Below, one piece after another: positions 37,408 through 48,849 of a stretch of 64,000 bases of DNA. Location: NCBI GenBank assembly GCA_038049695.1, contig CP142458.1, positions 41,881,501 through 41,945,500 of the forward strand, in the 5' to 3' direction. The position numbers were made by a program, and so were the translations under genes. The stretch comes from Cinnamomum chago. Taxonomy: Eukaryota > Streptophyta > Magnoliopsida > Laurales > Lauraceae. Each line of letters starts with the position of its first letter. The first letter of the stretch is position 1. A model generated the notes under the pieces. That model worked only from the letters and a program-made list of their open reading frames with translations. It had not been told where the DNA came from and searched no databases.

Positions 37408-38375
37408 TGTGTGGGGATAATTTCACAATACCAAAACCATGCTCAGCTCCGGTAAGAGTACCAGTTCGGCACCTCGACTCAACCCATCTCGCCCTAACGA
37501 TAGTAGGCGAAATTAGGGTTCTGGAGTTAGAATCGCGAACGGAACCCCATTCTGGAAAGGAAACGGCGAGATCTTCAAAATCCATTACTACGCAATGGAC
37601 TTTTTGTTTTTAGGCCTAATTTCATCATTCAGGCCTCGGAAAAGGCCGGGAAAGGCATCTCGGCGGCAATAGTGCCGGATTACATTTATACAAAGATTAT
37701 ATCCGTCATCGGTAGCTGTACTAGTATGGGTGTTTCGCAGTACCGAGATGGTGCTAAGCTTCGGTAACAGTACCCGTCAGGCGACTCATCTCGGTTCAGT
37801 GAACAGTATCGGCCAGATAGCTCACCTCCGTCAGACAGATCACCTCGTACAGATAGCCCACCTCGGTCAGATAGCTCACCTCGGCCAAGTGCTCCATTTA
37901 GGCAGCAGTGCCAAATGACAAGACACGCTGCAGTACGAACTGACAGATAGGATGGGTGCCGAACAGTCACATCCACCAGAGATCGAGGTATGGGCAGATG
38001 GGACATTCCTTTTTCACCTACCTCCACTAAGGAAGCTTCCGATTGGACTTCTCCCTACATATATACAGGCAAGAGGTAAAACCCGGGGGGATGTTTTTAT
38101 GCTCATACACAATACAGGGAAGTTCAGATACGCAAGGACCCCCCTTACTCTAAGCTCTCTCTCTTATTCTCCACCTCACTTCACCCTTTGTTCAGTGACT
38201 GCACTAACAGCAAGCGTCGGAGGGCCTTACGCTGACAGCAGTCAGGGTCCCTGACCGTTGCTTCTCCTCTCCTTTCCAGGTTTCAGGCGTCTGATCCTTC
38301 TCCCAAAAGCTTCCAACAACTCCACAAACCTCATACATTCATCTGAGTAAGTTCGCGAGATTTTTTGCACTTACA
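37408..38375 (+). mobile_element. LTR of the gypsy-type element, left (968 bp)
   Basis: It matches the right LTR almost along its full length. It contains a short tandem array (about 37815-37905) of an 18-bp unit like CTCACCTCGGTCAGATAG. Confidence 0.92.
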
Positions 38376-38377
38376 AT

Positions 38378-38395
38378 TGGCGCCGTTTGTGGGAA
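38378..38395 (+). promoter_or_regulatory. Primer binding site of the gypsy-type element
   Basis: TGGCGCCGTTTGTGGGAA lies two bases after the left LTR. It is of the TGGCGCC type common in gypsy/Tat elements. Confidence 0.88.
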
Positions 38396-38412
38396 AACGA
38401 TGCAAAAACACC

Positions 38413-38979
38413 ATGCCTCCGAGAGTTAAGAAGGGCGGAGAATCATCAAAGGCTTTACCACTGCCACCACTTGTGTTGCCAGAGCAATTGTCGGTCCCTC
38501 GCCAGAGGAGATCTCGGGCAAGATCTGGTCCAGCAGGCGTCGAGGGGCCTGTGTCTCAGTTAGGTTCGCCTTCGGGTGGGGGGGGGGGGGGGGTGACAGC
38601 ACCTCCCAGGCAAAATAACCTTCAACTAAGGCAGCCTCGGCAAGACGATCTTCAACTGGAGCCTCCCGGGCGAAATAAAACTCCAGTGCTATCCAAATCT
38701 CGTCAGTCCTATCATTGGACTGACAGCAAAGATGACGATGCCGACTCTCTCCTCACGGCCATCAGGGCCCGAAACCTTGTTATCCAAGAGCAAGACGAAT
38801 TGATTCGTCACCTCCAGCAGCAGCTACGAGAAAGGGCGACAACTCCAGTTTCGCCCCCTAGACGCAACCGAACTGTGGGGCAGGAGATAAAGATGAAGTC
38901 ACCGAGACAGAAGAGCACCCATAGACACAATTCTTTGGTTCATCTTGGAAGGTCTTTATCGACGGATCCTCGACCTTAA
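38413..38979 (+). CDS. Short gag-like frame of the gypsy-type element
   Basis: The first ATG after the primer site gives a 188-residue protein beginning MPPRVKKGGESSKALPLPPL. It is proline- and arginine-rich, then contains an acidic-basic helical segment (SLLTAIRARNLVIQEQDELI) that may form a coiled coil, and a basic tail. There is no zinc knuckle or protease. I infer a truncated gag N-terminal region from its place between primer site and polypurine tract; I do not recognise a named domain. A poly-G run near 38578-38593 makes the frame prone to length change. Confidence 0.55.
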   Translation: MPPRVKKGGESSKALPLPPLVLPEQLSVPRQRRSRARSGPAGVEGPVSQLGSPSGGGGGGVTAPPRQNNLQLRQPRQDDLQLEPPGRNKTPVLSKSRQSYHWTDSKDDDADSLLTAIRARNLVIQEQDELIRHLQQQLRERATTPVSPPRRNRTVGQEIKMKSPRQKSTHRHNSLVHLGRSLSTDPRP

Positions 38980-39082
38980 AAAATCAGGCTGAGAGTAGCT
39001 TGATTTTGGTTGCCTCCGGAAGGCACAGACGAAACAACAAGTTAGAGAACTCGGTGAGTACCTCAACAGCTTCGGGGCCTTA

Positions 39083-39650
39083 GTGACAGCACCAGCTCGG
39101 ACAGCTCCAGCTCGGTCAGCACCAGCTCGGACAACTCCAGCTCGGTTACAGCTTCAGCTCGGCGGCACGATCCTCTACCGTCGGCCTCGGTGGCACGGTC
39201 CTCTACCGTCATCCTCGGCGGCACGGTCCTCTACCGTCATCCTCAGCGGCACGATCCTCTACCATCATCCTCGGCGGCACGGTCCTCTACCATCAGCCTC
39301 GCTAACAGCACCAGCTCGGACAACTCCAGCTCGGTCAGCTCCAGCTCCGATAGCTCCAGCTCGGTCAGCACCGGCTCGGACAACTCCAGCTCCGACAGCT
39401 CCAGCTCGGACAGCACTAGCTCGGACAACACCAGCTCGGACAGCTCCAGCTCTGTCAGCACCAGCTCGGATAGCTCCAGCTCGGTTATAGCTTCAACTCG
39501 GTGGCACGATCCTCTACCGTTGGCCTCGATGGCACGGTCCTCTACCGTCATCCTCGGCGGCACGATCCTCTACCATCATCCTCGGCGGCACGGTCCTCTA
39601 CCATCAGCCTCACTAGCAGCACCAGCTCGCTAAACAGTTTCAGCTCGGTT
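39083..39650 (+). repeat. Internal minisatellites of the gypsy-type element
   Basis: Two unit types alternate: an AGCTCGGACAACTCC-like unit of about 18 bp (about 39088-39165 and 39308-39490), and a GGCACGGTCCTCTACCGTCA-like unit of about 28 bp (about 39170-39300 and 39510-39610). Two or more frames stay open across the array on both strands because of the repeat period. I do not call these genes. Confidence 0.85.
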
Positions 39651-39794
39651 GCATCACTAGCAATTTCAGCCAGAAAGATCGCACGTCACCAATCGACACA
39701 AAGATATAATCTGAGCTCCAAACTCAGTATTCAGAAAGCCCTCTCATCTTAATAGCTCCCGACTTCAAAGAGTTAGAATTCTAAGAAGTCAGAA

Positions 39795-39803
39795 GCGGGG
39801 GGG
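39795..39803 (+). promoter_or_regulatory. Polypurine tract of the gypsy-type element
   Basis: GCGGGGGGG lies four bases before the right LTR. Confidence 0.75.
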
Positions 39804-39807
39804 CTAT

Positions 39808-40777
39808 TGTGTGGGGATAATTTCACAATACCAAAACCGTGCTCAGCTCCAATAAGAGTACCAGTTCGGCACCTCGGCTCAACCCATCTCGCCTTAACAA
39901 TACTAGGCGAAATTAGGGTTCTGGAGTCAGAATCGCGAACGGAACCCCATTTTGGAAAAGAAACGGCGAGATATTCAAAATCCATTACTACGCAATGGAC
40001 TTTTTGTTTTTAGGCCTAATTCCATCATTCAGGCCTCGAAAAAGGCCGGGAAAGGCATCTCGGCGGCAACAGTGCCAGATTACATTTATACAAAGATTAT
40101 ATCCATCCTTGGTAACTGTACCAGTACGGGTGTTTCATAGTACCGAGATGGTGCTAAGCTTTGGTAACAGTACCAGCCAGGCGGCTCATCTCGGTTCAGT
40201 GAACAGTATCGGCCAGATAGCTCACCTCGGTCAGACAGATCACCTCGGCCAGATAGCTCACCTTGGTCAGACAGCTCACCTCGGCCAAGTGCTCCATCTA
40301 GGCAGCAGTGCTAGATGACAAGACAGCCACGCTGCAGTACGAACTGACAGATAGGATGGGCTCCGAACAGTCACATCCACAAGAGATCGAGATATGGGCA
40401 GATGGGACATCCCCTTTTCACCTACCTCCACTAAGGAAGCTTCCGATTGGACTTCTCCCTACATATATACAGGCAAGAGGTAAAACCCGGGGGGATGTTT
40501 TAATGCTCATACACAATACAGGGAGGTTCAGATACGCAAGGACCCCCCTTACTCTAAGCTCTCTCTCTTCTTCTCCACCTCACTTCACCCTTATTTAGTG
40601 ACTGCACTAACAGCAGGCGTCGGAGGGCCTTGCGCTGACAGCAGCCAGGGTCCCTGACCGTTGCTTCTCCTCTCCTTTCCAGGTTTCAGGCGTCTGATCC
40701 TTCTCCCAAAAGCTTCCAACAGCTCCATAAACCTTAAACATTCATCTGAGTATGTCACGAGATTTTTTGCACTTACA
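39808..40777 (+). mobile_element. LTR of the gypsy-type element, right (970 bp)
   Basis: The ends TGTGTGGGG and CACTTACA are as in the left copy. The 18-bp array is repeated at about 40200-40290. It is followed by the AAAAT duplication. Confidence 0.92.
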
Positions 40778-40781
40778 AAAA

Positions 40782-43547
40782 TGATACATGTCTATTTTGG
40801 TGCTCCAGTTCATGTGGCATGAATTGCTTGCATCATCTTGAATAGGGGTAGGTAGTTTGTGATTAATGGGACCTGATGTTGTTCTGTTAAAAAGATCTTG
40901 AATAATAGAAGTTATTTTGACTAGGTTATTTCTGTGAATAGGTAAGAGTAGTCATGTAGTCATGCTGGAAGGTGGTTATGCCTTGTTGATCCTCTTTGTG
41001 CTATTCTTTTGGCAAATGTAATTGTTGGGACTCTGTGTTCTTGTTGGAGTCTGTATTTAAAGTAGAAATTGCAATAACATGAGGATGACTGATTTTCCAT
41101 AAATTGTTCTCTGTTTGGTGCCATCTCTCATCTGAGATTCTATCTTCTTAGCCTCCTTTTTGAGCAGTGATTTATATCTTTTCACTATGACTTGAGGAAT
41201 GCTAGAAAGTTCGTATCAATTGGTATAAGAGTCGTTCGATTCTAAGATGGCAAACATTATATGTGGAGCTCAAATGGTAGAAAAATGTGTAGCCTACAAA
41301 CATCTCAGGTTATGCTGAAGGAGACCTACGAACACCATGGTAAGTTGTTAACAGAGATACTATGGCGCCTGGAGAATCTCCAGGCTACACAAAGCTCAGC
41401 CGGGGAGAATTCACAGGCAGGACCTTTCATTGAAACCCCAGATGCCGAGTACCAGACCTACAAGAAAAGGCCCTGATACGAGCAGGAAGGCTCAAACAAT
41501 GATGGTGATGCTTCTCCAAATGATGCAAAGTAGAATAGATTGTCTCCAAAAGCTAAAGCCGATGGGGACTGGTTGCGGAGAGGAGAAGGTGCCCTCGCAT
41601 TTTGCATAAGAGACGAGGTCACATCGGAGATGCCAACTGATGAGGTGGTGGCCCCAATGGTCATCAAGGAGAAGGTGCTCTCGCTGTTTGCATCGGAGAC
41701 CGACGGCGAATGCATATCCATTATTGGTCATGGTCGTAATCGGGTGTATGTTAAAATGAGTCGTGCTTCAAATGATGAATCATAAATAATGAATCGGAAT
41801 TTCCGAATCTTGGTTCAGATGGCTTTCTCAAAAGTAAGTTGTTCGGTATTTGTCGCGGCGGCGAAGTCAACCTGGAGTAAGTGGAAGGAAAAGAGGCACA
41901 GAGAGAAACGGAGAAATGAGTAATGGGTAGTTGGAGGTGGCGGCCGAGGCGGCGGCGGGAGTGGCGGCGGCTACAAGCCCTCAATCATTCAAGAGCTGCA
42001 ATTCAAGAACCATATGAACGCCAGGAGATTCTGCCAAAATAAATTCAAGATGTTTACCCCATTTCCCCCCCAAAACACCATGTCTTTCACCATCCGTATG
42101 GAGGAATCGAGCCGGATTGTGTCTCTCATCTCGCCCCGCCTTGTGAACTTGGTGAACCTTCCAATGCTTAACTTTTCTCCATTGCAAGAGAAACTCTGTG
42201 GCATGGAAAAAGAGGAGTGGGGTATTGACAGATATGGCTTGATGAAGGGCGTGATCAAACTCCGATCGCGGGATCAGGAGGCGCACATTGCGCAGCTAGA
42301 GGAGGAGAGCTTGACTCTTAATGAAGAGGCTTTTCTTGATGGTGAACAAAAGAGCTGTGAACAGAAAATTTATTTGCTTGGTCTGCAAAATACAACTTGC
42401 ACAACTGGGATGGGGAAGCGACTTCTAAACAGATGCTATAGTAAGAGTTTGTGTGATAAGCCAACCGGTTTCAATATGCTTCAAACTAGTAGCATGAGCA
42501 GTGCCACGTCTGTGTCAGGATTTGGAAACCAAACAGCAACAAAAACATGCAGGTCAAGCCATTTGTAGGTGACAACAAGATTCTTGATTCCCCTCAAGAA
42601 CATCCAAGATGTTGACATCTCAATCTCGAGAATTCCAGTTTTCAAGGAAGTCAATGTTGTGGGCTGCAATGACCCTTCTTCTGTGATTGACAAAAGAGTG
42701 AGTGCCGAAAGAATATAAGTTTGAAGGCTACGGCTGATGGTATTGTTGAAATGGTTGTGGAGGGACTGAATCCTATCATTATTTGTTCTTGGGATCAAAG
42801 AAGGAAGATATGCTCATAGAACGTTACAGTTATCCATGGCGATGAGCTAGAGTTGATTCCTGGGAGTTTCTATTTTAAATATATATCATCGATTTTAGAG
42901 ATGCACCCTTCTTTATCCATGTTGCATGGAAGATTTTCAAATGAAGGAAAAGCTGCTAACAAACAATATACATTTACTTTGAATAGGAATAGAAGTTTTC
43001 ATATGCTAACCTTGTGGACATGGTTTCTCCAAGAGGGGTGGATTGATACATGTCTATTTTGGTGCTCCAGTTCACGTGGAATGAATTGCTTGCATCATCT
43101 TGAATAGGGGTAGGTAGTTTGTGATTAATGGGTCCTGATCTTGTTCTGTTAAAAAGATCTTGAATAATAGAATAGGGGTAGGTAGTTTGTGATTAATGGG
43201 TCCTGATCTTGTTCTGTTAAAAAGATCTTGAATAATAGAAGTTATTTTGACTAGGTTATTTCTTTGAATAGGTAAGAGTAGTCATGTAGTCATGCTGGAA
43301 GGTGGTTATGCCACGTTGATCCTCTTTGTGCTATTCTTTAGGCAAATGTAATCGTTGGAACTGTGTGTTCATGTTGGAGTCTGTATTTAAAGTAGAAATT
43401 GCAATAACATGAGGATGGCTGATTTTCCATTATAGTTCTCTGTTTGGTGCAATCTCCCATCTGAGATTCTTTCTTCTTAGCCTCCTTTTTGAGCGGTGAT
43501 TTATATCTTTTCACTATGGCTTGAGGAATGTTAGAAAGTTTGTATCA
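40782..43547 (+). mobile_element. Copia-like non-autonomous LTR element
   Basis: Two LTRs (40782-41218, 437 bp; 43044-43547, 504 bp) begin TGATACATG and end TTCGTATCA or TTTGTATCA, with a perfect 6-bp inverted end TGATAC/GTATCA. A primer site TGGTATAAGAGT (41221-41232, resembling TGGTATCAGAGC) and a purine tract AAGAGGGGTGGAT (43031-43043) confirm the orientation. The target duplication is GAAAA at 37402-37406 and 43548-43552; the left one is now separated by the younger gypsy-type insertion. The size difference between LTRs is explained by a tandem 67-bp duplication in the right one (about 43103-43240). No retrotransposon enzymes are encoded. Confidence 0.85.
41241..43030 (+). other. Internal region of the Copia-like element, origin unknown
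   Basis: This contains two moderately long frames: 41540-41785 and 42014-42568 (184 residues, with a short helical stretch EAHIAQLEEESLTLNEEAF). A GGC-rich stretch near 41940-41975 codes for glycine in one frame. None matches a retroelement domain I recognise. It could be a captured and decayed host gene fragment, which is known in non-autonomous LTR elements, but that is inference only. Confidence 0.4.
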
Positions 43548-44143
43548 GAAAAAATGGGGAGAACGCCTCATTATGGAAAATTATGACTTTTAGTGGAGAT
43601 TCTCCAGTGGGATTGAGTTTTAATAGAGAAAACTAGGTAGGCGAAAACCATTTTGTGACTTATATTTAAATAAAAAATAACAATGAAATGGGTTAATGTC
43701 TTTTTTTTTAACGGTAAAATATGTAATGTGTGCTTAGGCGAACTCGATCTCACAACCAGTGGGATTAAGATGTAAACATAACCACTGCACCAAATAACGA
43801 TTGCATTGAAATGGGTTAATGTCACTTTTTAGTAAATAGAAAAGATTATTTCTCAGGACAAAGTGATGTTTTCTCCACTCCATTGAGCAGAAAGTCATTT
43901 CATTTTGTGAAGTAGTTAAGTGGAGAATCCTTTTAAATGAATCTAGTCGGGGGAAATAAGTGGCTTCTCAAGAGAAAAGATTCTCTTTACTTCTGTCCTC
44001 ATCCAAATGGGCCTTTAGAGAATACCAGATTAATATCTTGATCACCGAAGCATGGCTACTCTTGATGTTTTTTTGTGCTTCTTAGGGGACCGTGTTTTTG
44101 TTTTCTTTTCTTTTACATATTTCTCAGTATTGTGTTTCTGCAG

Positions 44144-44311
44144 GAGTGAAGTGGGTGATCAAAGCAGACAAGTTTAAGAAGATTAAGTTTTGCTGCTTGC
44201 AGTCCTGGGCTGCAGAACCATACTTGAGGCTATGCGGTCTTGATAGAGAAGATGTTCTTCGTCGCTTCTTATTTGTTGAAGGCCCAGGATTATACCATCA
44301 GGCCTCAACGG
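44144..44311 (+). CDS. DCC family thiol-disulfide oxidoreductase, exon 2
   Basis: The acceptor TTTCTGCAG precedes 44144. The exon completes the split glycine codon and continues GVKWVIKADKFKKIKF, then FCCLQSWAAEPYLRLCG, LDREDVLRRFLFVEG and GLYHQAST, all in the order expected for the DUF393 core after the DGVCHLC motif. It ends at 44311 with donor GTCAGT in phase 1. The rest of the domain (about 70 residues in plant relatives, from recollection) should lie in one or more later exons. I find none between here and 64000, so the gene either has a very large second intron or has lost its 3' end. Confidence 0.85.
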
Positions 44312-45810
44312 GTCAGTTCCCATTCTCTGTCTTTTCTCTTTGATTTTCTGGTCACTGTTGGCTTAAAAATGGCAAACCTGGTCTGTGTAGTCTAACAAAA
44401 ATACTGAACAAAATAAGAAATTAAAGCAGGAACTAAAAAGTCAAAGCAGTAGTCGTTTACAAGGATTAACATAATCAAATATGAACAAAGACACTTTCTT
44501 TTATGTGGTAAAATATCAAAATAGGGAAAACATCCACCACTAAATCATCATCATCATCATCGCCTTTGTCCCAACTATGTTGGGGTCGGCTACACGAATT
44601 TTGTTTATCCTTTCTAATCTATCTTGTGCCAAATCCTCAGCGTGTTTGGGTTGTGACAAAATCCTACGGTAGCTGTCAACCTACCTAATGCAACCCTCCT
44701 CCTCTACCCGGGCCTGTGACCGGGATTTAAAAAGAAAACTAGCCACTAAATAATGGAAACATTTTCATTATCAACAATAAGAAAAGTAGTACAATTTTCG
44801 AAATATTTAAGGACCATTTACTTATTTGGCACTAGAATGTTCCAGACATCCACAACATCTTCTTTCGCCAAATTTATTGTATTTCTATCACCCTTCCCCA
44901 CCCTTTGATGTAGAGTTAAAGAAAAGATGAATGTTTTCTTCAATTTTCTAATCTACTAGAATAACATCCACCACATTTTCTTCCTCCAGTTTTTTTTTTT
45001 TTGTATTTCTTTCACCCTTCGGGCCCTTTGATGTCAAGTTGAAAAAAAGAAGAAAGTTTTCTTCATTTTTTTAATTTCTCTCTCTGTATCTATCTCTCTC
45101 TCTACTGCCCCCATTCTCTCCAACTGCAGATGCTCCGAAGGTTGTCCAGAAGCCCCACATGCTCGGTGTTGAGTCATCTTGATTATACGTTTAAGAGTAT
45201 ATAGTCATTTGCACCCCACTGCACACTTTCCTATTGAAAGATCCATCAACTCCCATATCCTGTTCTTATCAAATGTCTGCATTTCCTCGATCATGGTCGC
45301 CTTTCACTTCGGATGCAACAAAGCATTTCACACGCGTGAAGATATGGATTTAGATGAATCTTTTGAAATTAATTTATGATATGTAGCGACAAATAATGAT
45401 GAGATCTGAAATTTTGATTGAGATGCCTAGTAATACTGTAACACATGAGCGTGCACCCTTACTCATTGCAATTGGAAGATTAAGAATTTACTCAAAGTTA
45501 TAGAATTACCTAGAGTTCCTTTCCGAATCAGAACTTCTTTTGGTGGTATGCCTAATGAGAATAACAGTCTAGATCTCTCATTTCTTGATGCATGCAGACA
45601 ATAGGTTGGCCAACCAATTAGGCCCAGCCTATAGGCCCAATTGGACGTCCATTTATTTAGGAATTTTATTTAGAGAATTGATTTACTTAGAAGTATTTAA
45701 AATTAGGAGGTTTATTTAAGTTGGATTGTTAGATAAGTTAGTGATTTAATTTCCTTTATTGTTTAGGAAAGTCTTGGTGTCCAAGTTACAGCCTACTCTA
45801 TATGAGGGTT
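44312..45810. other. Downstream of DCC exon 2: intron or intergenic
   Basis: Apart from the RTE remnant at 44544-44730, this is AT-rich sequence with pyrimidine tracts. A 45600-45810 segment with TGGACGTCCA (45642-45651) resembles a Copia LTR U3 but has no clear ends. No DCC exon is recognisable. Confidence 0.4.
44544..44730 (-). mobile_element. RTE-type LINE 3' end fragment
   Basis: The sequence TTGGGGTCGGCTACACGAAT and the GCAACCCTCCTCCTCTACCC block are hallmarks (from memory) of the 3' end of plant RTE LINEs and their derivatives. A (CAT)n run at the left end would be the (ATG)n tail of a minus-strand copy. Confidence 0.5.
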
Positions 45811-47600
45811 GTAACGACCCGGAATCCGAGGCCCTTTGAATTCCTTGCCGAGACTCGTAAGCATCACACACATAGGTTAAATCAAAGATCACATAAAGAG
45901 TCAGGCATTTACTAACTTAAACCAACTTGTATTAAAAACTCAAATCTAATAAACAAATGTAACATTGTCCAATAAAAAAAATAACTGCAATGTCGTTCAA
46001 ATGAAATAATCTAAACAATCTATTACATCTAATTCTTCTTCATCTATGTGGCTTTGACGCTTAAGTACACATCCCAAAGTCCATCTCCCGGTCACCAAGA
46101 TTTTCCTGAGTCGCTAAGTTCTGGTTACCTGGATCGGGGCAAATCCACAAAATATCAGTACAACCGAGTGAATAGATATTATAATCTATTTGTGCATTTA
46201 AATGTATACTTGGATAAGATTTCACAACAAGTTAAAGTAACATCCCAAAGTCTTATTCAATCCAAGGTTGGAATCGGGTCAAACAAACGACAACCTCCTA
46301 ACCACCTTATAGCACAAGCCCAAAGTTTATGTTCCACAAGATATCAAATGTACAAAGAGTTCCCAAAACTCAATCCGTACATCTCAAAATCATTCTTTTC
46401 TGTCCCAGAACAAGATCGACCACCAAGGCCCAAAACCAGCAAAATGGTACCACAAAATCGACCTTTCCCAAAAAGGTCCAACATTAACAATCCTCACAAA
46501 ATTGGCCATTTGTATGGAGACGTCATCCCATATAGTGCTAGTGGTCTAGGGGTGTCCAAAAGGTTCCTCCAAATTAACAGTCATCTTATCTCAGTTTTCC
46601 AATTCAAATAGCAAATATATGTCTCATCAAAAATCCGATATTTAGCATGTCCTCAACATTTATAATGGGCAAATTCTATAACCAACCCCTTCTCAAATTA
46701 TGTGGATTTAACTTGCTCCAGTCCAAATCAAAATTGGTGTACGAGGTCAGAGAGGTCAATTACGTAACTCACCTTTTACAGTTTTAAGGGAATTATTCAA
46801 TTACCAATTTGAATACAACATATACATATACAAACCACATAATCTACCATGTGAGATCCCCAAATAACAATGGTACACAACATGTATCATAATCCACAAT
46901 ATGTTTCAAATCGTAATTACTCAAGTTATGAAATAAAGAAAGCGACTCCAACAATAAATATAGCAACCGCAATTGAACAGCCCTTATTTGTAATTTCATA
47001 AGGTCTGAAATCAAAGGAATGGTCTCAAATTTATCTAAACAGGCCCAACTATGAAAAACAATAAATACCAGGCCCTTATTGTAATTTTCAAAACTTATAA
47101 CAAACAATATCCACCAACACAGAACGTCAGTCTTCCAGAGACAAGGTAGTTCACGCCTAGAACTACTGATGTATTGGTCAGTGGGTCCCACTGGCCCAAT
47201 CTATGATGGGACCTGATCTCCAAGGTCGCCCAGGGCCCCACAGCAGATCCTAAGGTTCTGATTTGGAATCAAGTGGTCCTACCGGGCCCCACAACCTGTG
47301 TATGTATTGGAAAACCTCAATAGAAATTAACGCCTCATGCAGAAGATGCTGTTGGATGGTGGGCCGAACAGGGCCCGCTTCAAATAGGTCCAGCACAGCA
47401 GTGGTTGACTAACAGTGCCCTACCAGATTACTGGTCCTGATCTTGGATCAGGTGGGCCATGGGGTCCCACAACCCTTGTTGACCCATTGCAGATTCCGAT
47501 CAGAATCTGGAAATCATAGTCTTGGACCTGGATCTTGCAGATCTGTGATCTATTTGCCATGAGAAATCTTGGCTAAGTTCCATACTGAGTCTGGGGAATC
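45811..47600. mobile_element. LTR-like unit starting TGTAACGACCCGG, right end unresolved
   Basis: The start TGTAACGACCCGGAATCCGAG is of the same type as the GACC units. The sequence then diverges and I cannot find its matching end before the viral sequence at 47821. An open frame at 46048-46611 (187 codons) has no recognisable domain and is probably chance. Confidence 0.45.
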
Positions 47601-48021
47601 AAATCACAAATTCTTGTGTCTGAAATTGAATTTCTGTCCTCAAATTGGCATACTATAATGTCGACACCACAATTCTATATATGAAACATTCAACTGATCA
47701 TGGAGTAATTCAAAGTATCAATCAATATTCAAAGAATCCAATCAGTACTGGTAAAACAATTGGTGCAGATTTTAGGTTTGAAGGTGGTTGGTCAATTTCA
47801 TCCAAGAGTAATGGAGGGGAATTAGATGCATTTCTGATTTTTGATCTAAACTGACTCGATAGAGTTAATTAATTATTGTTGTTAAAAGGAGTGGTTTGGG
47901 TCCGAGGCCTCTTGTCGCGTAGACTTTGTTGCCCGTTAGCCATGAGAGCGTTTAGGGATTTTGGGGCGTAAACCGTGATAGGCCACCAATCATTCTGATT
48001 AGTGATAATTATTAATTAGCG

Positions 48022-48771
48022 ATGTCTAGAATTTTTAGATCATTAAAGAGAAATTCGTCTTCTAACACAGTTTCAACTTCTTCTTTTGCATTACCATCCA
48101 TCATACCAACAATAAATAAAATTTCAATTAGAAATTTAGAAGAAATAAGTTTTGATGATATAGAGAAATCAATCCAAAATTGGACAATCCCTAAAGTCTC
48201 TTTAAAAGAAATCTATAAAGAAGGAACTTTCATACAAAAATCAAATTATGTAATAAAGATGGTTGAAGAAACCCTCTCAATACAGCAAAATGAAGAAAAT
48301 TTTCATCTAATTCCCTTGGAAAGAATTGACATGCATAAGTCAAAATATAAATACATGTATATAGGACTTATTCAAGTTGCAATTATGCCATTAACCAGAG
48401 TTGGTTTAAGTACATCTTGTCTCGCTTATGTTCGAGATAAAAGACATGAATCATTTAGAGATTCCCTAATAGGGATGGTAGAAGCCAGTCTTCATGATGG
48501 CCCTACCTTTTTTAATTGCTTTCCCAATTTCACTGTATCACTTAATGATCCAGAAGCGAGGACTCTAGGCATCCACACAAAAGGATTCAATATGAAGCCT
48601 CAATCACAAAATGTTGCAATAGTATATAGAATTTATTATGAAGTAATGAATACGATTGTCTCCGAAATTGCTCATTCATCACAAATCAAAGGAGTAACTA
48701 CTTTATTACTTACAAATTTCAAAAATAAAGTCATCACACCTAAATCCAAAGCTCGGGACGATGTGAAGTAG
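48022..48771 (+). pseudogene. Caulimovirid movement protein, copy 1
   Basis: The frame starts at the ATG following the leader shared with copy 2 and runs 249 codons. The central part, about residues 60 to 180, resembles the 30K-superfamily movement protein core of caulimovirids, which modifies plasmodesmata for cell-to-cell spread. The end of the frame is premature: relative to copy 2, about 25 bp are missing near 48767, shifting into a stop, while similarity continues in another frame to 48850 and beyond. Confidence 0.85.
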
Positions 48772-48849
48772 CTCAACCAAGAACCTCTCAACTTCAAGAT
48801 GATGTCGAGTCATTTACAGAACATCCAGATGGAAAAGTGACAATAAATT

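Larger units (their letters stand above)
37408..40777 (+). mobile_element. Gypsy-type non-autonomous LTR element (3,370 bp)
   Basis: Two LTRs (37408-38375 and 39808-40777) begin TGTGTGGGGATAATTTC and end TTTTGCACTTACA. The target duplication is AAAAT (37403-37407 and 40778-40782). It has a primer site TGGCGCCGTTTGTGGGAA and a purine tract. The internal region is only 1.4 kb, with a short gag-like frame and minisatellites and no protease, RT or integrase, so it must be mobilised by enzymes from elsewhere. The primer sequence is typical of gypsy/Tat-type plant elements. Confidence 0.93.
36787..44143 (+). other. DCC gene intron 1 (7,357 bp), filled with retroelements
   Basis: Canonical GT...AG limits (GTATTT at 36787; TTTCTGCAG ending 44143) and an exact phase-1 join support this intron. 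It contains the nested elements at 37408-40777 and 40782-43547. Without them, and without one copy of each 5-bp duplication, it would be about 1.2 kb. 36787-37401 and 43553-44143 are ordinary AT-rich intron sequence in which I see no gene. Confidence 0.8.

Noticed and set aside
39083..39752. Overlapping Ala-Pro-Thr and Ser-rich frames on both strands
   Set aside because: They result from minisatellite periods that are multiples of three; composition is purely repetitive.
45127..45200. Candidate third exon of the DCC gene after a pyrimidine tract and CAG
   Set aside because: No reading frame resembles the expected C-terminal part of the domain, and in the frame required by exon 2 it soon stops.
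46048..46611. 187-codon open frame
   Set aside because: It lies inside an LTR-like unit, has low-complexity composition and no recognisable domain; no start context or neighbour supports a gene.
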